This document shows, in pieces, positions 26,382 to 33,665 of a stretch of DNA of 64,000 nt. Source of the DNA: Lancefieldella parvula DSM 20469. Its GTDB lineage: Bacteria > Actinomycetota > Coriobacteriia > Coriobacteriales > Atopobiaceae. The DNA is taken from contig NC_013203.1 of the NCBI RefSeq assembly GCF_000024225.1, positions 992,001-1,056,000 of the forward strand, read 5' to 3'. Below the pieces are notes generated by a model, which saw only the letters and a program-made list of their open reading frames with translations, searched no databases and was not told where the DNA came from. The position numbers were made by a program, and so were the translations under genes. Each line of letters begins with the position of its first letter. The stretch's first letter is position 1.

Positions 26382-26663
26382 GAATATGTTTGCTGCTGTG
26401 GATGCAGCAAGGGATATGTTACGAGAAACCCGCCCCTCTTGCAACCGTCAAACTCAACTTTTTTAGAATTTTGCAAAAGATCGTCTCGTCAATGCATTGA
26501 TGGCTATTTAAATACCGCGGGCTATCAAATGAATGACCGCCTTTTAAACCTGTATGTCTTCTGCACCTCAATTAGACAAAACATATTAAAAGATAGGCAA
26601 CTGAATTGTAAAAGCATACGGTCAGAAGTATTATGGCAAGTCGTTCGATTAAGGGAGAAACTT
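26382..26663. other. Intergenic region between tRNA-Val and the membrane protein at 26664
   Basis: 282 bp. It contains one ACGAGAAACCC copy of the dispersed motif at 26421 and the tRNA promoter (minus). The open frame entering from 26439 lacks coding character before 26664. An AAGGGAG site precedes 26664. Confidence 0.5.
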
Positions 26664-27224
26664 ATGAACTTTCTGGAATATAACAAAGACGAGAAGCTAA
26701 GCTTTAATTATAAGAAATCATGCGGTCTCTGGTTAATTGTTGTAGCTCTCATCATTTTTGCAGCTACCGTAATAGGTGGAAAGCAGATTATCAATATGTC
26801 CGTATTTAGCTTTGGATATGTTGCAGCCTTCTTATCCATAAATACAAATAAGAAAGTTCTCAATAGGTTTTCCGATGGCCCTTCAAGTAAGTTCCAAAAC
26901 AAAATGTCTTTATACGCTGTGATTTTCTTATTCATTTTGATGTTTTTATTAGGTGGTCCATTTTTTGCAACTGAAAACTGGAGGCTTATTTGGTTGGGCG
27001 CATTAATGGCCACCGCACTGCACTTTTTCCTCTACTACTTTGTGCATGGAAAATCGATGATCTATTTGGCTATACTCTGCGCCGTCAATGTTGGTGTAGG
27101 TTATATTTTTCCAGATATCCCACTGACAGTAACTGCCTATATTGATGCAGCAATTAAACTTGGCTTTGGAATTTACCTGTTCTTTTTCTCAAAGCCAACA
27201 CAACAAAATAACCTTCACCTATAG
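26664..27224 (+). CDS. Integral membrane protein of unknown function (about six helices)
   Basis: 186 residues from the ATG at 26664, which follows an AAGGGAG ribosome-binding site. Hydrophobic segments lie near 21-38, 43-58, 78-97, 108-125, 130-147 and 155-175, with a short charged C terminus. I recognise no family for certain. It is AT-richer than its neighbours and alone on the plus strand, overlapping the stop of the convergent small gene at 27219 by six bases. No functional clue comes from context. Confidence 0.7.
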   Translation: MNFLEYNKDEKLSFNYKKSCGLWLIVVALIIFAATVIGGKQIINMSVFSFGYVAAFLSINTNKKVLNRFSDGPSSKFQNKMSLYAVIFLFILMFLLGGPFFATENWRLIWLGALMATALHFFLYYFVHGKSMIYLAILCAVNVGVGYIFPDIPLTVTAYIDAAIKLGFGIYLFFFSKPTQQNNLHL

Positions 27225-27422
27225 TCCGTGTGCGTCGAACGTGTCCTTTACCAATGCTACAAGTAGCGGGATACACACGGCCACCACTGCTAAAAGCATT
27301 GGATTATCACGCACTTCTGGAACGTCCTGTAAGAAATTCTGCAGATCGTAGACAAGACCAACAGCAACAGCAATAAGAATTGGCGCCAGAATAATCAGGA
27401 TGGGTTTTGGCGGTTTGCGCAT
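27219..27422 (-). CDS. Small two-helix membrane protein of unknown function
   Basis: 67 residues starting MRKPPKPILII, with membrane segments at about 7-24 and 41-60 separated by a short acidic loop (DLQNFLQDVPEVRDN). The ATG at 27420-27422 is chosen over a GTG at 27479, which would add 19 residues without a hydrophobic or conserved pattern; either is possible. It follows the flippase-like gene at 27509 on the same strand and may be co-transcribed. No function assigned. Confidence 0.6.
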   Translation of the reverse strand: MRKPPKPILIILAPILIAVAVGLVYDLQNFLQDVPEVRDNPMLLAVVAVCIPLLVALVKDTFDAHGL

Positions 27423-27508
27423 GAAGATGCTTTCTTTTCCAAATGCTGCACATGCAGCTGTCCAATAGAGCAAAGACACGTATCAAGCCACATACTGGCT
27501 CTTCTTCC

Positions 27509-28807
27509 CTATTTCTTACGCTTAACCTTAATTTGGATACCAGATGTATCTGGACGAGGTAACGTAGAAGCAGCAGCGGGTTTCTCGCCATTTACAAAGG
27601 CAGAGAAACGCTGGCGGAAGCGATTCCACTTATGGTATATAGGCTCATGATCATGAGATCTGAGCCCCAAAAGCATGCTTGCTACCAGAGTTGGAAGCAG
27701 ATATTCGATAGCGCGCCAGAGTACAAAGCCTGCGGCAATTTTCTCACCAAACATATGACCAAACAAAAAGGCAAAGCCACCCTCAGCACCACCAGTACCA
27801 CCAGGAAGCGGAATAGCCGAAGTCAAGAGCTCAAGCATTGAACCAGAAGCAAGGCAGGTCAAAAGATCAGCTGGTTGCCCAAGTGCACGCAAAACAAAGT
27901 ATGGAAGCGCATAGAGGCAGCCAAGCTGAACTAAGGTGACCAGCAAGACAATACACATTTCTGGGATATTCTTTGCGGCAGTCTTAAAGCCGTTTGAGAA
28001 CTCGTCTACCTGTGTGTTAATAATGCCATGCCAGTGATCGTAGCGCTTTACAATGCGTAGCTTAGAGAGCAATCTTAAGCCCCAGTTTCCCACTGACTTT
28101 ACCATTTTAGGAAGCAGGCAGATAGCTAAGATAACTGCAACCATCACTATCTTTGCACCAAATAAAATAACGCCAATAACCGTTACGTCGCCAAATTGCT
28201 CATAGAAATAATTAGCCCTAAAAATAAGCATAAGAGCTGCAAAGATTCCCTCGCCTGCCTCATACATAACAAAGCGTGTAAACTGCAAGGCTCCTGCTTG
28301 GCCAACAGAAATACCCGCACGAGTCAAACGGTAAATCTGAGCAGGAGCAGCACCTGCGCCGTTTGGCGTTAAATTCATGAAGAAGATGCCCGACGCCTCA
28401 ACGCTCATCAAATCTCTAACGCCAACGGGACTCTCAGGATCTGTAATAACCGAAATCACATAAGCGAGAATACCAAGGAAATAGTAGACAAAATAGCAAA
28501 GAGCACCAGCAATAAGCCATCCTGTGTCTACGTCAGCTAGGGCAACAACAAACTCATCAAACTGACCAGAGAAAACAATGTAGAGTACATAAAGTATTAC
28601 TACCGCAAAGAGGAAGAGGATACTTTTTCTAACCTGACCAAAACTCTCTTTTGCCTCTTCTACCTGTTCAGATGAAGCAGTAGGAGCAACACTAATCTTA
28701 GGTTTTTTAGTTGAAACACCCTTGACGGTTGTAGATCCAATCTTTACCGTCACACGAGATGAAGATGAGGGGTGCTCGGTTTCAGACGCGCCATCTGGGC
28801 GATCCAT
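27509..28807 (-). CDS. Lysylphosphatidylglycerol synthase-like/UPF0104 membrane protein
   Basis: 432 residues. An N-terminal cytoplasmic tail rich in Ser/Thr/Glu (1-65) precedes a polytopic membrane domain (70-390) of the LPG_synthase_TM (MprF flippase-like) type, with typical segments NLTPNGAGAAPAQIYRL and AIPLPGGTGGAEGGFAFLF. The lysyl-transferase domain of MprF is absent. ATG with strong AAGGAGGTG site; the open frame to 28855 is rejected because it would contain that site. Likely role is transport of lipids or lipid-linked molecules across the membrane; the substrate is unknown. Confidence 0.88.
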   Translation of the reverse strand: MDRPDGASETEHPSSSSRVTVKIGSTTVKGVSTKKPKISVAPTASSEQVEEAKESFGQVRKSILFLFAVVILYVLYIVFSGQFDEFVVALADVDTGWLIAGALCYFVYYFLGILAYVISVITDPESPVGVRDLMSVEASGIFFMNLTPNGAGAAPAQIYRLTRAGISVGQAGALQFTRFVMYEAGEGIFAALMLIFRANYFYEQFGDVTVIGVILFGAKIVMVAVILAICLLPKMVKSVGNWGLRLLSKLRIVKRYDHWHGIINTQVDEFSNGFKTAAKNIPEMCIVLLVTLVQLGCLYALPYFVLRALGQPADLLTCLASGSMLELLTSAIPLPGGTGGAEGGFAFLFGHMFGEKIAAGFVLWRAIEYLLPTLVASMLLGLRSHDHEPIYHKWNRFRQRFSAFVNGEKPAAASTLPRPDTSGIQIKVKRKK

Positions 28808-28914
28808 GGGCACCTCCTTGGACTCTGGATCACAATACGTGTACAGAAACAACACTCTACGTAAGTAAGCGGCGCAAACCTCAAGGGTTTCTCGCTAACT
28901 ACCTGCTTTTCATT

Positions 28915-30000
28915 TTACATGAACCGCTCAAGTATACTCTTGTCGGCCTCAATAATGCCACCACCAACAACTTCCTGACCATCGTACAAAACAGCCGATT
29001 GACCTGGTGCAACGGTTTTTACTGGCTGATCAAATTCAGCAAATCCACATTGATTATCCGTGAGCGTAAACGTTACGGGAACCAATGCACCCGTATGGCG
29101 AGTCCTAATCACATATCTGCCATCAGCTGCAGGTTCTCCAGAAATCCAATGCATATCCGAAAGCTCCATACGTCTAGTCCAAAGCGCAGGACAATTAAGG
29201 TCACAGGTTACGTAGACCACATTCTTGAGCGTGTCGGTTGCCACTACATAGCGAGCAGGACCTCCGCCAATGTTCAGGCCTTTTCTCTGGCCGACGGTAA
29301 AGAGAAACGCTCCGTCATGGGTGCCAAGAATCTTGCCTGTTTCCCACTCAATGACATCGCCTTGTTTTTTCTGAAAAGTGTCCAACAAGAACGTACGCAA
29401 GCCAACAGGGCCAATAAAGCAAATACCATCTGAGTCTGGCTTAGTCTCTATGCCTAAGCCTCGCTCAGCGCACATGGAGCGTACCTCAGCCTTGGTGGCA
29501 ATGTGTCCAATAGGAAAAAGCGTACGTTCAAACAAATGACCTGGTACACGCCATAGAAAATATGTTTGATCCTTGTGAGCATCTGCGGCACGCAGGAGTT
29601 TCTTTGTGCCAGGAACATTCTGGGCGTAGTGACCCGTTGCAACAAAGTTAGCGCCCTCAGCAAAAGCGCGCTCTGCAAAGGTACCAAACTTTACCGTCTG
29701 ATTGCACATAACATCTGGATTGGGGGTGCGCCCATGTTCATAGGCATCAAGCAAGTAATCAACTACCGTAGCTTTATATTCAGCCTCACAGTCCCAAACG
29801 TCCAAATCAATGCCAAGCGTCACACAAACGCGCTCAGCATCAGCCAAATCATCTGCCCAGGGACACTTAAAACCTGGCAGATCCTTTGACCAGTTACGCA
29901 TATAGATAGCCTTGACGTTATAACCTGCCTCAAGAAGCAAGGCTGCAGACAGCGCCGAATCAACACCGCCACTCATGCCAAGGTAAACTAGTTCTCCCAT
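28915..30000 (-). CDS. mnmA: tRNA-specific 2-thiouridylase MnmA
   Basis: Makes 2-thiouridine at position 34 of tRNA-Glu, -Gln and -Lys, activating U34 with ATP and receiving sulfur as a persulfide. 361 residues: PP-loop SGGVDS (10-15), Cys99 in DVMCNQ and the second cysteine in DSDGICFIG, and a C-terminal beta-barrel. ATG with GGAGTGAC site. It overlaps the upstream cysteine desulfurase by 13 bases, which places sulfur donor and acceptor in one operon. Confidence 0.96.
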   Translation of the reverse strand: MGELVYLGMSGGVDSALSAALLLEAGYNVKAIYMRNWSKDLPGFKCPWADDLADAERVCVTLGIDLDVWDCEAEYKATVVDYLLDAYEHGRTPNPDVMCNQTVKFGTFAERAFAEGANFVATGHYAQNVPGTKKLLRAADAHKDQTYFLWRVPGHLFERTLFPIGHIATKAEVRSMCAERGLGIETKPDSDGICFIGPVGLRTFLLDTFQKKQGDVIEWETGKILGTHDGAFLFTVGQRKGLNIGGGPARYVVATDTLKNVVYVTCDLNCPALWTRRMELSDMHWISGEPAADGRYVIRTRHTGALVPVTFTLTDNQCGFAEFDQPVKTVAPGQSAVLYDGQEVVGGGIIEADKSILERFM

Positions 30001-31193
30001 GTCACTCCTACGCGAGCAGATTCCTGCTTGACTGCCTCAGTGATTGCCCAAGCTGCGTACAAAATGTCGTCTTCCGTGGTAGTTCTTCCAAGCGTTAACC
30101 TGAGGCTTCCCGCTGCCACTTCTCGTGGTGCGCCAATAGCCTCAAGTACGTGAGATATTTGCATCTTTGATGCAGCACACGCAGAGCCTGTTCCCACTGA
30201 CACGCCTAGGCGCTCAAGCAGAATAACCAAACGGCGAGCCTCAAGTCCCGGGAAAGAAACGTGCAGCAGATTAGGAAGCCTTAGCTTGACGTTCTTTGGT
30301 CCCGAGACAACCATCTGAGGAAACTCTGCACAAAGTAGCCTCTGCAACTGATCTCTAAGGCGAGAAACCCGTTTTGTCTCGTCTGCGCGATTCTCATCTA
30401 CAAGCGCTAATGCACACGCAAATCCAATAACGCCTGCAACGTTCTCCGTACCCGAGCGAACGCCGCCTTCTTGACCGCCGCCCAACACCAGTGGCCTTAA
30501 GCGCACATCGTCGGAGGCCCACAAAAGGCCAACCTGCTTAGGACCAGAAAGTTTTGCTGCAGAAAGCGTCAACATATCTACGCCCAACGACGATACGTTC
30601 ACGCTCAAATACGCCGCTGCCTGAGAGGCGTCTACGTGTAAATACAGCGGACGAGTCTCCCCTGCTGCAAGCCTACGCGAGCGTTCCTTAGCAAGTACCT
30701 GTGAGATCTCTCGAATAGGCTGAATGGTTCCAATCTCGCCGTTTGCAAGCTCAACGGAAACTAGCTCAGTCTCTGGCTTAAGCGCCTTTGCAACCTGCTC
30801 TGGTACCACGCGTCCGTCTGCCTCTACGCGAAGTGTCTTGTGCGAGAAAATCCCTGCACACGCAAGAACACTCTCATGTTCAATGGCGTCAACGATAACG
30901 TGCGCATCTTCCGAGATCGCAGCAAACGCCAGGTTGTTGGCCTCTGTAGCGCCTGCAGTAAGTACTACGTTTCCTGGACGAGCCCCAATAGCATGCGCCA
31001 AGACAGCTCGCGCACGTTCTACTTCATCACGAACCTGGCGAGACAGCGCATACGGAGCCGATGGGTTATAGAACTTTTCCGTGAAGTACGGAATCATTGC
31101 ATCAACAACACACGGATCCATAGGTGTAGCTGCGGCGAAGTCCAAGTACACGCTGTCTGTTGGATGGTCTGGTTTTGCAGAAGGTATTTGCAT
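29988..31193 (-). CDS. Cysteine desulfurase (NifS/IscS family)
   Basis: PLP enzyme of 401 residues that draws sulfur from cysteine. The PLP lysine lies in TLSAAKLSGPKQVG, where the usual His of SxHK is Ala, a small deviation. Asp/Gln of VDASQAA contact PLP and the catalytic Cys is in GTGSACAAS on the flexible loop. ATG at 31191-31193 with AAAGGA site; the open frame to 31250 adds no family residues. Co-transcribed and overlapping with mnmA, so tRNA thiolation is its probable main task; Fe-S assembly is also possible. Confidence 0.93.
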   Translation of the reverse strand: MQIPSAKPDHPTDSVYLDFAAATPMDPCVVDAMIPYFTEKFYNPSAPYALSRQVRDEVERARAVLAHAIGARPGNVVLTAGATEANNLAFAAISEDAHVIVDAIEHESVLACAGIFSHKTLRVEADGRVVPEQVAKALKPETELVSVELANGEIGTIQPIREISQVLAKERSRRLAAGETRPLYLHVDASQAAAYLSVNVSSLGVDMLTLSAAKLSGPKQVGLLWASDDVRLRPLVLGGGQEGGVRSGTENVAGVIGFACALALVDENRADETKRVSRLRDQLQRLLCAEFPQMVVSGPKNVKLRLPNLLHVSFPGLEARRLVILLERLGVSVGTGSACAASKMQISHVLEAIGAPREVAAGSLRLTLGRTTTEDDILYAAWAITEAVKQESARVGVTWEN

Positions 31194-31224
31194 AACAAAT
31201 CCTTTGGGTTTCTCGCGATCTTGC

Positions 31225-31271
31225 GGTTTTGCAATCATACAGTTTTGCAATCTTACAGTTTTGCGAGCTTG
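31225..31271 (-). repeat. Short tandem repeat in the leader of the desulfurase gene
   Basis: About three copies of a 15-16-bp unit (CAGTTTTGCAATCTTA and variants) lie 30-80 bases before the ATG. Confidence 0.7.
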
Positions 31272-31285
31272 TGCAGTCTCGCAGT

Positions 31286-32224
31286 CTATGACTTTTCAAC
31301 TGAAGTCTGCGACGTAAAAGTCATGTTCTGGAAACGTGCAGATACAAAACTATCATCAAAATAATTATCTACCCACACCTCAAACGCATTTGACGGAGGA
31401 ATACCAGTGTCTCGCTGAGCCTTTCTTGCCAGACACGCCACTGTCATAGTGATGTCGGCAACAAGATATACCGTAAGCAGAGTAATAAAAATTGCTTGCC
31501 TTTTAGATGTTGGCTCACCAATCCTGTAGAGCGCTCGAGGCATGATGAAACGACACCAGATAAGACCCAAAATGCCCCAGAATCCCAAAAATCGCCAAGC
31601 TACCCACTGTGTAATAGTATCTGGGAGATGAGCGTACGTCCACGATTCCGAGTGAAAAATCTCTTTCATTCCCCAACCGGTCAGCTGTTCCAACGTGCCA
31701 CCAACAACAACTGAAACCAGGAAGATAACCAGGTTATTAGCGTGGTGCTTGTGTAACTGGTAGCAAATAACGGTAAGAAATACCGCACCAGTTCCGTAAA
31801 GTGGAGAAAACGGCCCCCAGATAAGACCTACCCTACTCTCAGTAAGACCAGCGGTAATAAGCATCCAAATTTCTTCGATCAAAAGACCAGCCATACAGCC
31901 CACAAAGAACAGGATGACTACCTGGTACCAGCCAAGATGCATCTCATCTAGATACGCTGAAAGGTCTGCCTGTGTTGGCTTCGACTTTGGCTTAGAGAAA
32001 GATGTGCTTTGAGGCGCGACCAATGCATCGTCCGACATGCCACTTGAGATGTCAGTAGGAGATACGTTGGCAGTAGCGTCATCAGAAGCGTTACTCGCAA
32101 CCCCGTCGATCTTCTCGCCAGACGAAAGCCAGCCCCAAAAATAGCTCACTACGCGAACAAATCCACTTGCAACAAGATACACAAGTGTCAAAAGGGCTAT
32201 AAGCGATGCAACAATAAAGAACAT
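31286..32224 (-). CDS. Putative CmpB-type membrane protein (DUF1113, 'ABC transporter permease')
   Basis: 312 residues. An N-terminal membrane segment (1-25) and a polar Ser/Asp-rich linker (40-95) precede the conserved domain with motifs LIEEIWMLIT, GLIWGPFSPLYGTGAVFL and GGTLEQLTGWGMKEIF. This family is often labelled putative ABC transporter permease, but no ATPase lies beside it and the function is unproven. The N-terminal linker is an addition to the core family. It is upstream of the desulfurase on the same strand with about 90 bp between. Confidence 0.82.
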   Translation of the reverse strand: MFFIVASLIALLTLVYLVASGFVRVVSYFWGWLSSGEKIDGVASNASDDATANVSPTDISSGMSDDALVAPQSTSFSKPKSKPTQADLSAYLDEMHLGWYQVVILFFVGCMAGLLIEEIWMLITAGLTESRVGLIWGPFSPLYGTGAVFLTVICYQLHKHHANNLVIFLVSVVVGGTLEQLTGWGMKEIFHSESWTYAHLPDTITQWVAWRFLGFWGILGLIWCRFIMPRALYRIGEPTSKRQAIFITLLTVYLVADITMTVACLARKAQRDTGIPPSNAFEVWVDNYFDDSFVSARFQNMTFTSQTSVEKS

Positions 32225-32384
32225 ACAACCTCATTCAAAAAGTTCTTGTTCCATGATACGACAAGTAGTCACACTTAACAATCTACCTGCTATTATTTGC
32301 AAGTTACGCAAGAAAAGTCCATTTCTTGTGCGTGTCTAGATTCGTAACTTTTCTAAAAAAGTTTAGCGATTTTGAGATTTACAC

Positions 32385-32413
32385 TTGCGCTCAGCCGTGA
32401 ACTTGCGTATATT
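32385..32413 (+). promoter_or_regulatory. Promoter of the tRNA-Gly/tRNA-Cys unit
   Basis: -35 TTGCGC (32385-32390), a 17-base spacer and -10 TATATT (32408-32413), 13 bases before the tRNA. Confidence 0.7.
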
Positions 32414-32426
32414 ATTCCTCGCGTTC

Positions 32427-32502
32427 GCGGGCTTAGCGCAGTTGGTAGCGCGCAACCTTGCCAAGGTTGAGGTCGCGGGTTCGAACCCCGTAGCCCGCTC
32501 CA
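32427..32502 (+). tRNA. tRNA-Gly (GCC)
   Basis: 76 bases with CCA. Acceptor GCGGGCT/AGCCCGC; anticodon arm CAACC-TTGCCAA-GGTTG gives GCC; T arm GGTTCGAACC. Confidence 0.97.
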
Positions 32503-32540
32503 TGATTTCTCGGCCGGATTCGTTTCGGCCTTTTTCATAT

Positions 32541-32614
32541 GGCGAGATGGCCAAGTGGTAAGGCAGAGGCCTGCAAAGCCTTTATCCCCGGTTCGAATCC
32601 GGGTCTCGCCTCCA
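32541..32614 (+). tRNA. tRNA-Cys (GCA)
   Basis: 74 bases with CCA. Acceptor GGCGAGA/TCTCGCC; loop CTGCAAA gives anticodon GCA; T arm GGTTCGAATCC. 38 bases after tRNA-Gly. Confidence 0.97.
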
Positions 32615-32624
32615 GTAAAGTAAT

Positions 32625-32646
32625 AACCCCAGCTTTGGCTGGGGTT
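32625..32646 (+). terminator. Terminator of the tRNA-Gly/tRNA-Cys unit
   Basis: Stem AACCCCAGC/GCTGGGGTT with a 4-base loop, then TCTTTTTT. Confidence 0.92.
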
Positions 32647-32708
32647 TCTTTTTTGTCGCGTGTGCACCCATGCTTGCTGGAACTCTAGTCAAACGCGCCT
32701 GAAAAACT

Positions 32709-32821
32709 CAAAGAATCTGTATTTGGAGCACCGATTCTTTAATGAAATCAGGCAAATCTACAGATTCTTTAATGTTTTAAGGCAAAATCTACCGATTCTT
32801 TGAGAAAATCAGGCTCGTTCC
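32709..32821. repeat. Degenerate 30-31-bp tandem repeats in an intergenic region
   Basis: Three head-to-tail copies begin at 32731, 32761 and 32792 (core CMGATTCTTTAATG...AGGCAAA), preceded by a partial inverted copy (AAAGAATCTGT at 32710). There are no spacers, so this is not a CRISPR. Confidence 0.7.
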
Positions 32822-32868
32822 CAGCTCGTCCAGGCGCGCACATGCATACCTCGCATGCTCCAAGCAAC

Positions 32869-33600
32869 CTAGCTCATCATCTTAACCAGGCGAACAATGG
32901 TGCCATTACCGGAAGGTTTCTCCTGGATAGACACAGCATCCATAAGCAGACGCATCAACTTAACACCACGGCCACGCTCCGCAAACTGACCAGTCTCAGG
33001 AGGCTCTTCATCATCAGAAACACTAAAGCCGCAACCACAATCCGAAACGTCAATAACTACTCTATCTGGATATGCGGAGACCGTGGTCAGCACGCCCTTC
33101 TCACACGCGTGATCAATAGCGTTGCCAATAGCTTCGCCAACTGCAAGTTCAATATCAAATTTTTGATCCGAGGTAAACGGAAGCGTCTTCATTAGCGCAA
33201 TTGCCCTCGAGCGGGCGTCGCACATTTTGTTGGGATCAACTCTAAATGTTGTCTGAAACGACGGATGTGTGCCTGGTGCAAGCGGAGTAACACGTGACTT
33301 AGCAGCGCAGGTACTTATAGGCACAAAGTCAATAAGACCCATACGCACAAGCGCTTTAAACGCCGTTGGTTGCACGTTGGTAAGGCTCATAAGACCGCCG
33401 AGCGTCTTCATGCGACGGACAGCGCACACAATAAAACCCATGCCACAAGAATCGATATACGAAACCTCTGACATATTCAGTACAATTCTTCTACAGCCGC
33501 TGTTAATTAGCTGCTCAATCTGGGCCTTCACGCACGGGACTCCCCTCACGTCAAGGTCAGTATTAACTGAAACTACTGCTATGTTTGGCTGCGTATACAT
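32869..33600 (-). CDS. Fused anti-sigma-factor antagonist (STAS) and anti-sigma kinase (HATPase_c)
   Basis: 243 residues from the ATG at 33600. Residues 1-90 are a STAS domain of the SpoIIAA/RsbV type with the phosphorylatable Ser51 in SYIDSCGMGF; residues about 105-240 are an RsbW/SpoIIAB-type kinase with N box ELAVGEAIGNAIDHA and G boxes DCGCGFS and GRGVKLM. In classical systems these are separate proteins that bind each other. It lies downstream of an RsbU-like phosphatase on the same strand, which would dephosphorylate the STAS serine. No sigma factor lies nearby. The TTG at 33627 is a less likely start. Confidence 0.88.
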   Translation of the reverse strand: MYTQPNIAVVSVNTDLDVRGVPCVKAQIEQLINSGCRRIVLNMSEVSYIDSCGMGFIVCAVRRMKTLGGLMSLTNVQPTAFKALVRMGLIDFVPISTCAAKSRVTPLAPGTHPSFQTTFRVDPNKMCDARSRAIALMKTLPFTSDQKFDIELAVGEAIGNAIDHACEKGVLTTVSAYPDRVVIDVSDCGCGFSVSDDEEPPETGQFAERGRGVKLMRLLMDAVSIQEKPSGNGTIVRLVKMMS

Positions 33601-33665
33601 ACGTTTCTTGTTCCCGCGCAGCAACAAGAATTTCAGATATCTGCATTTTTTAGCGAGAAAATCGT

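Noticed and set aside
32709-32821. Possible CRISPR array
   Set aside because: The repeats are directly adjacent with no unique spacers, only three copies and degenerate; no cas genes nearby.
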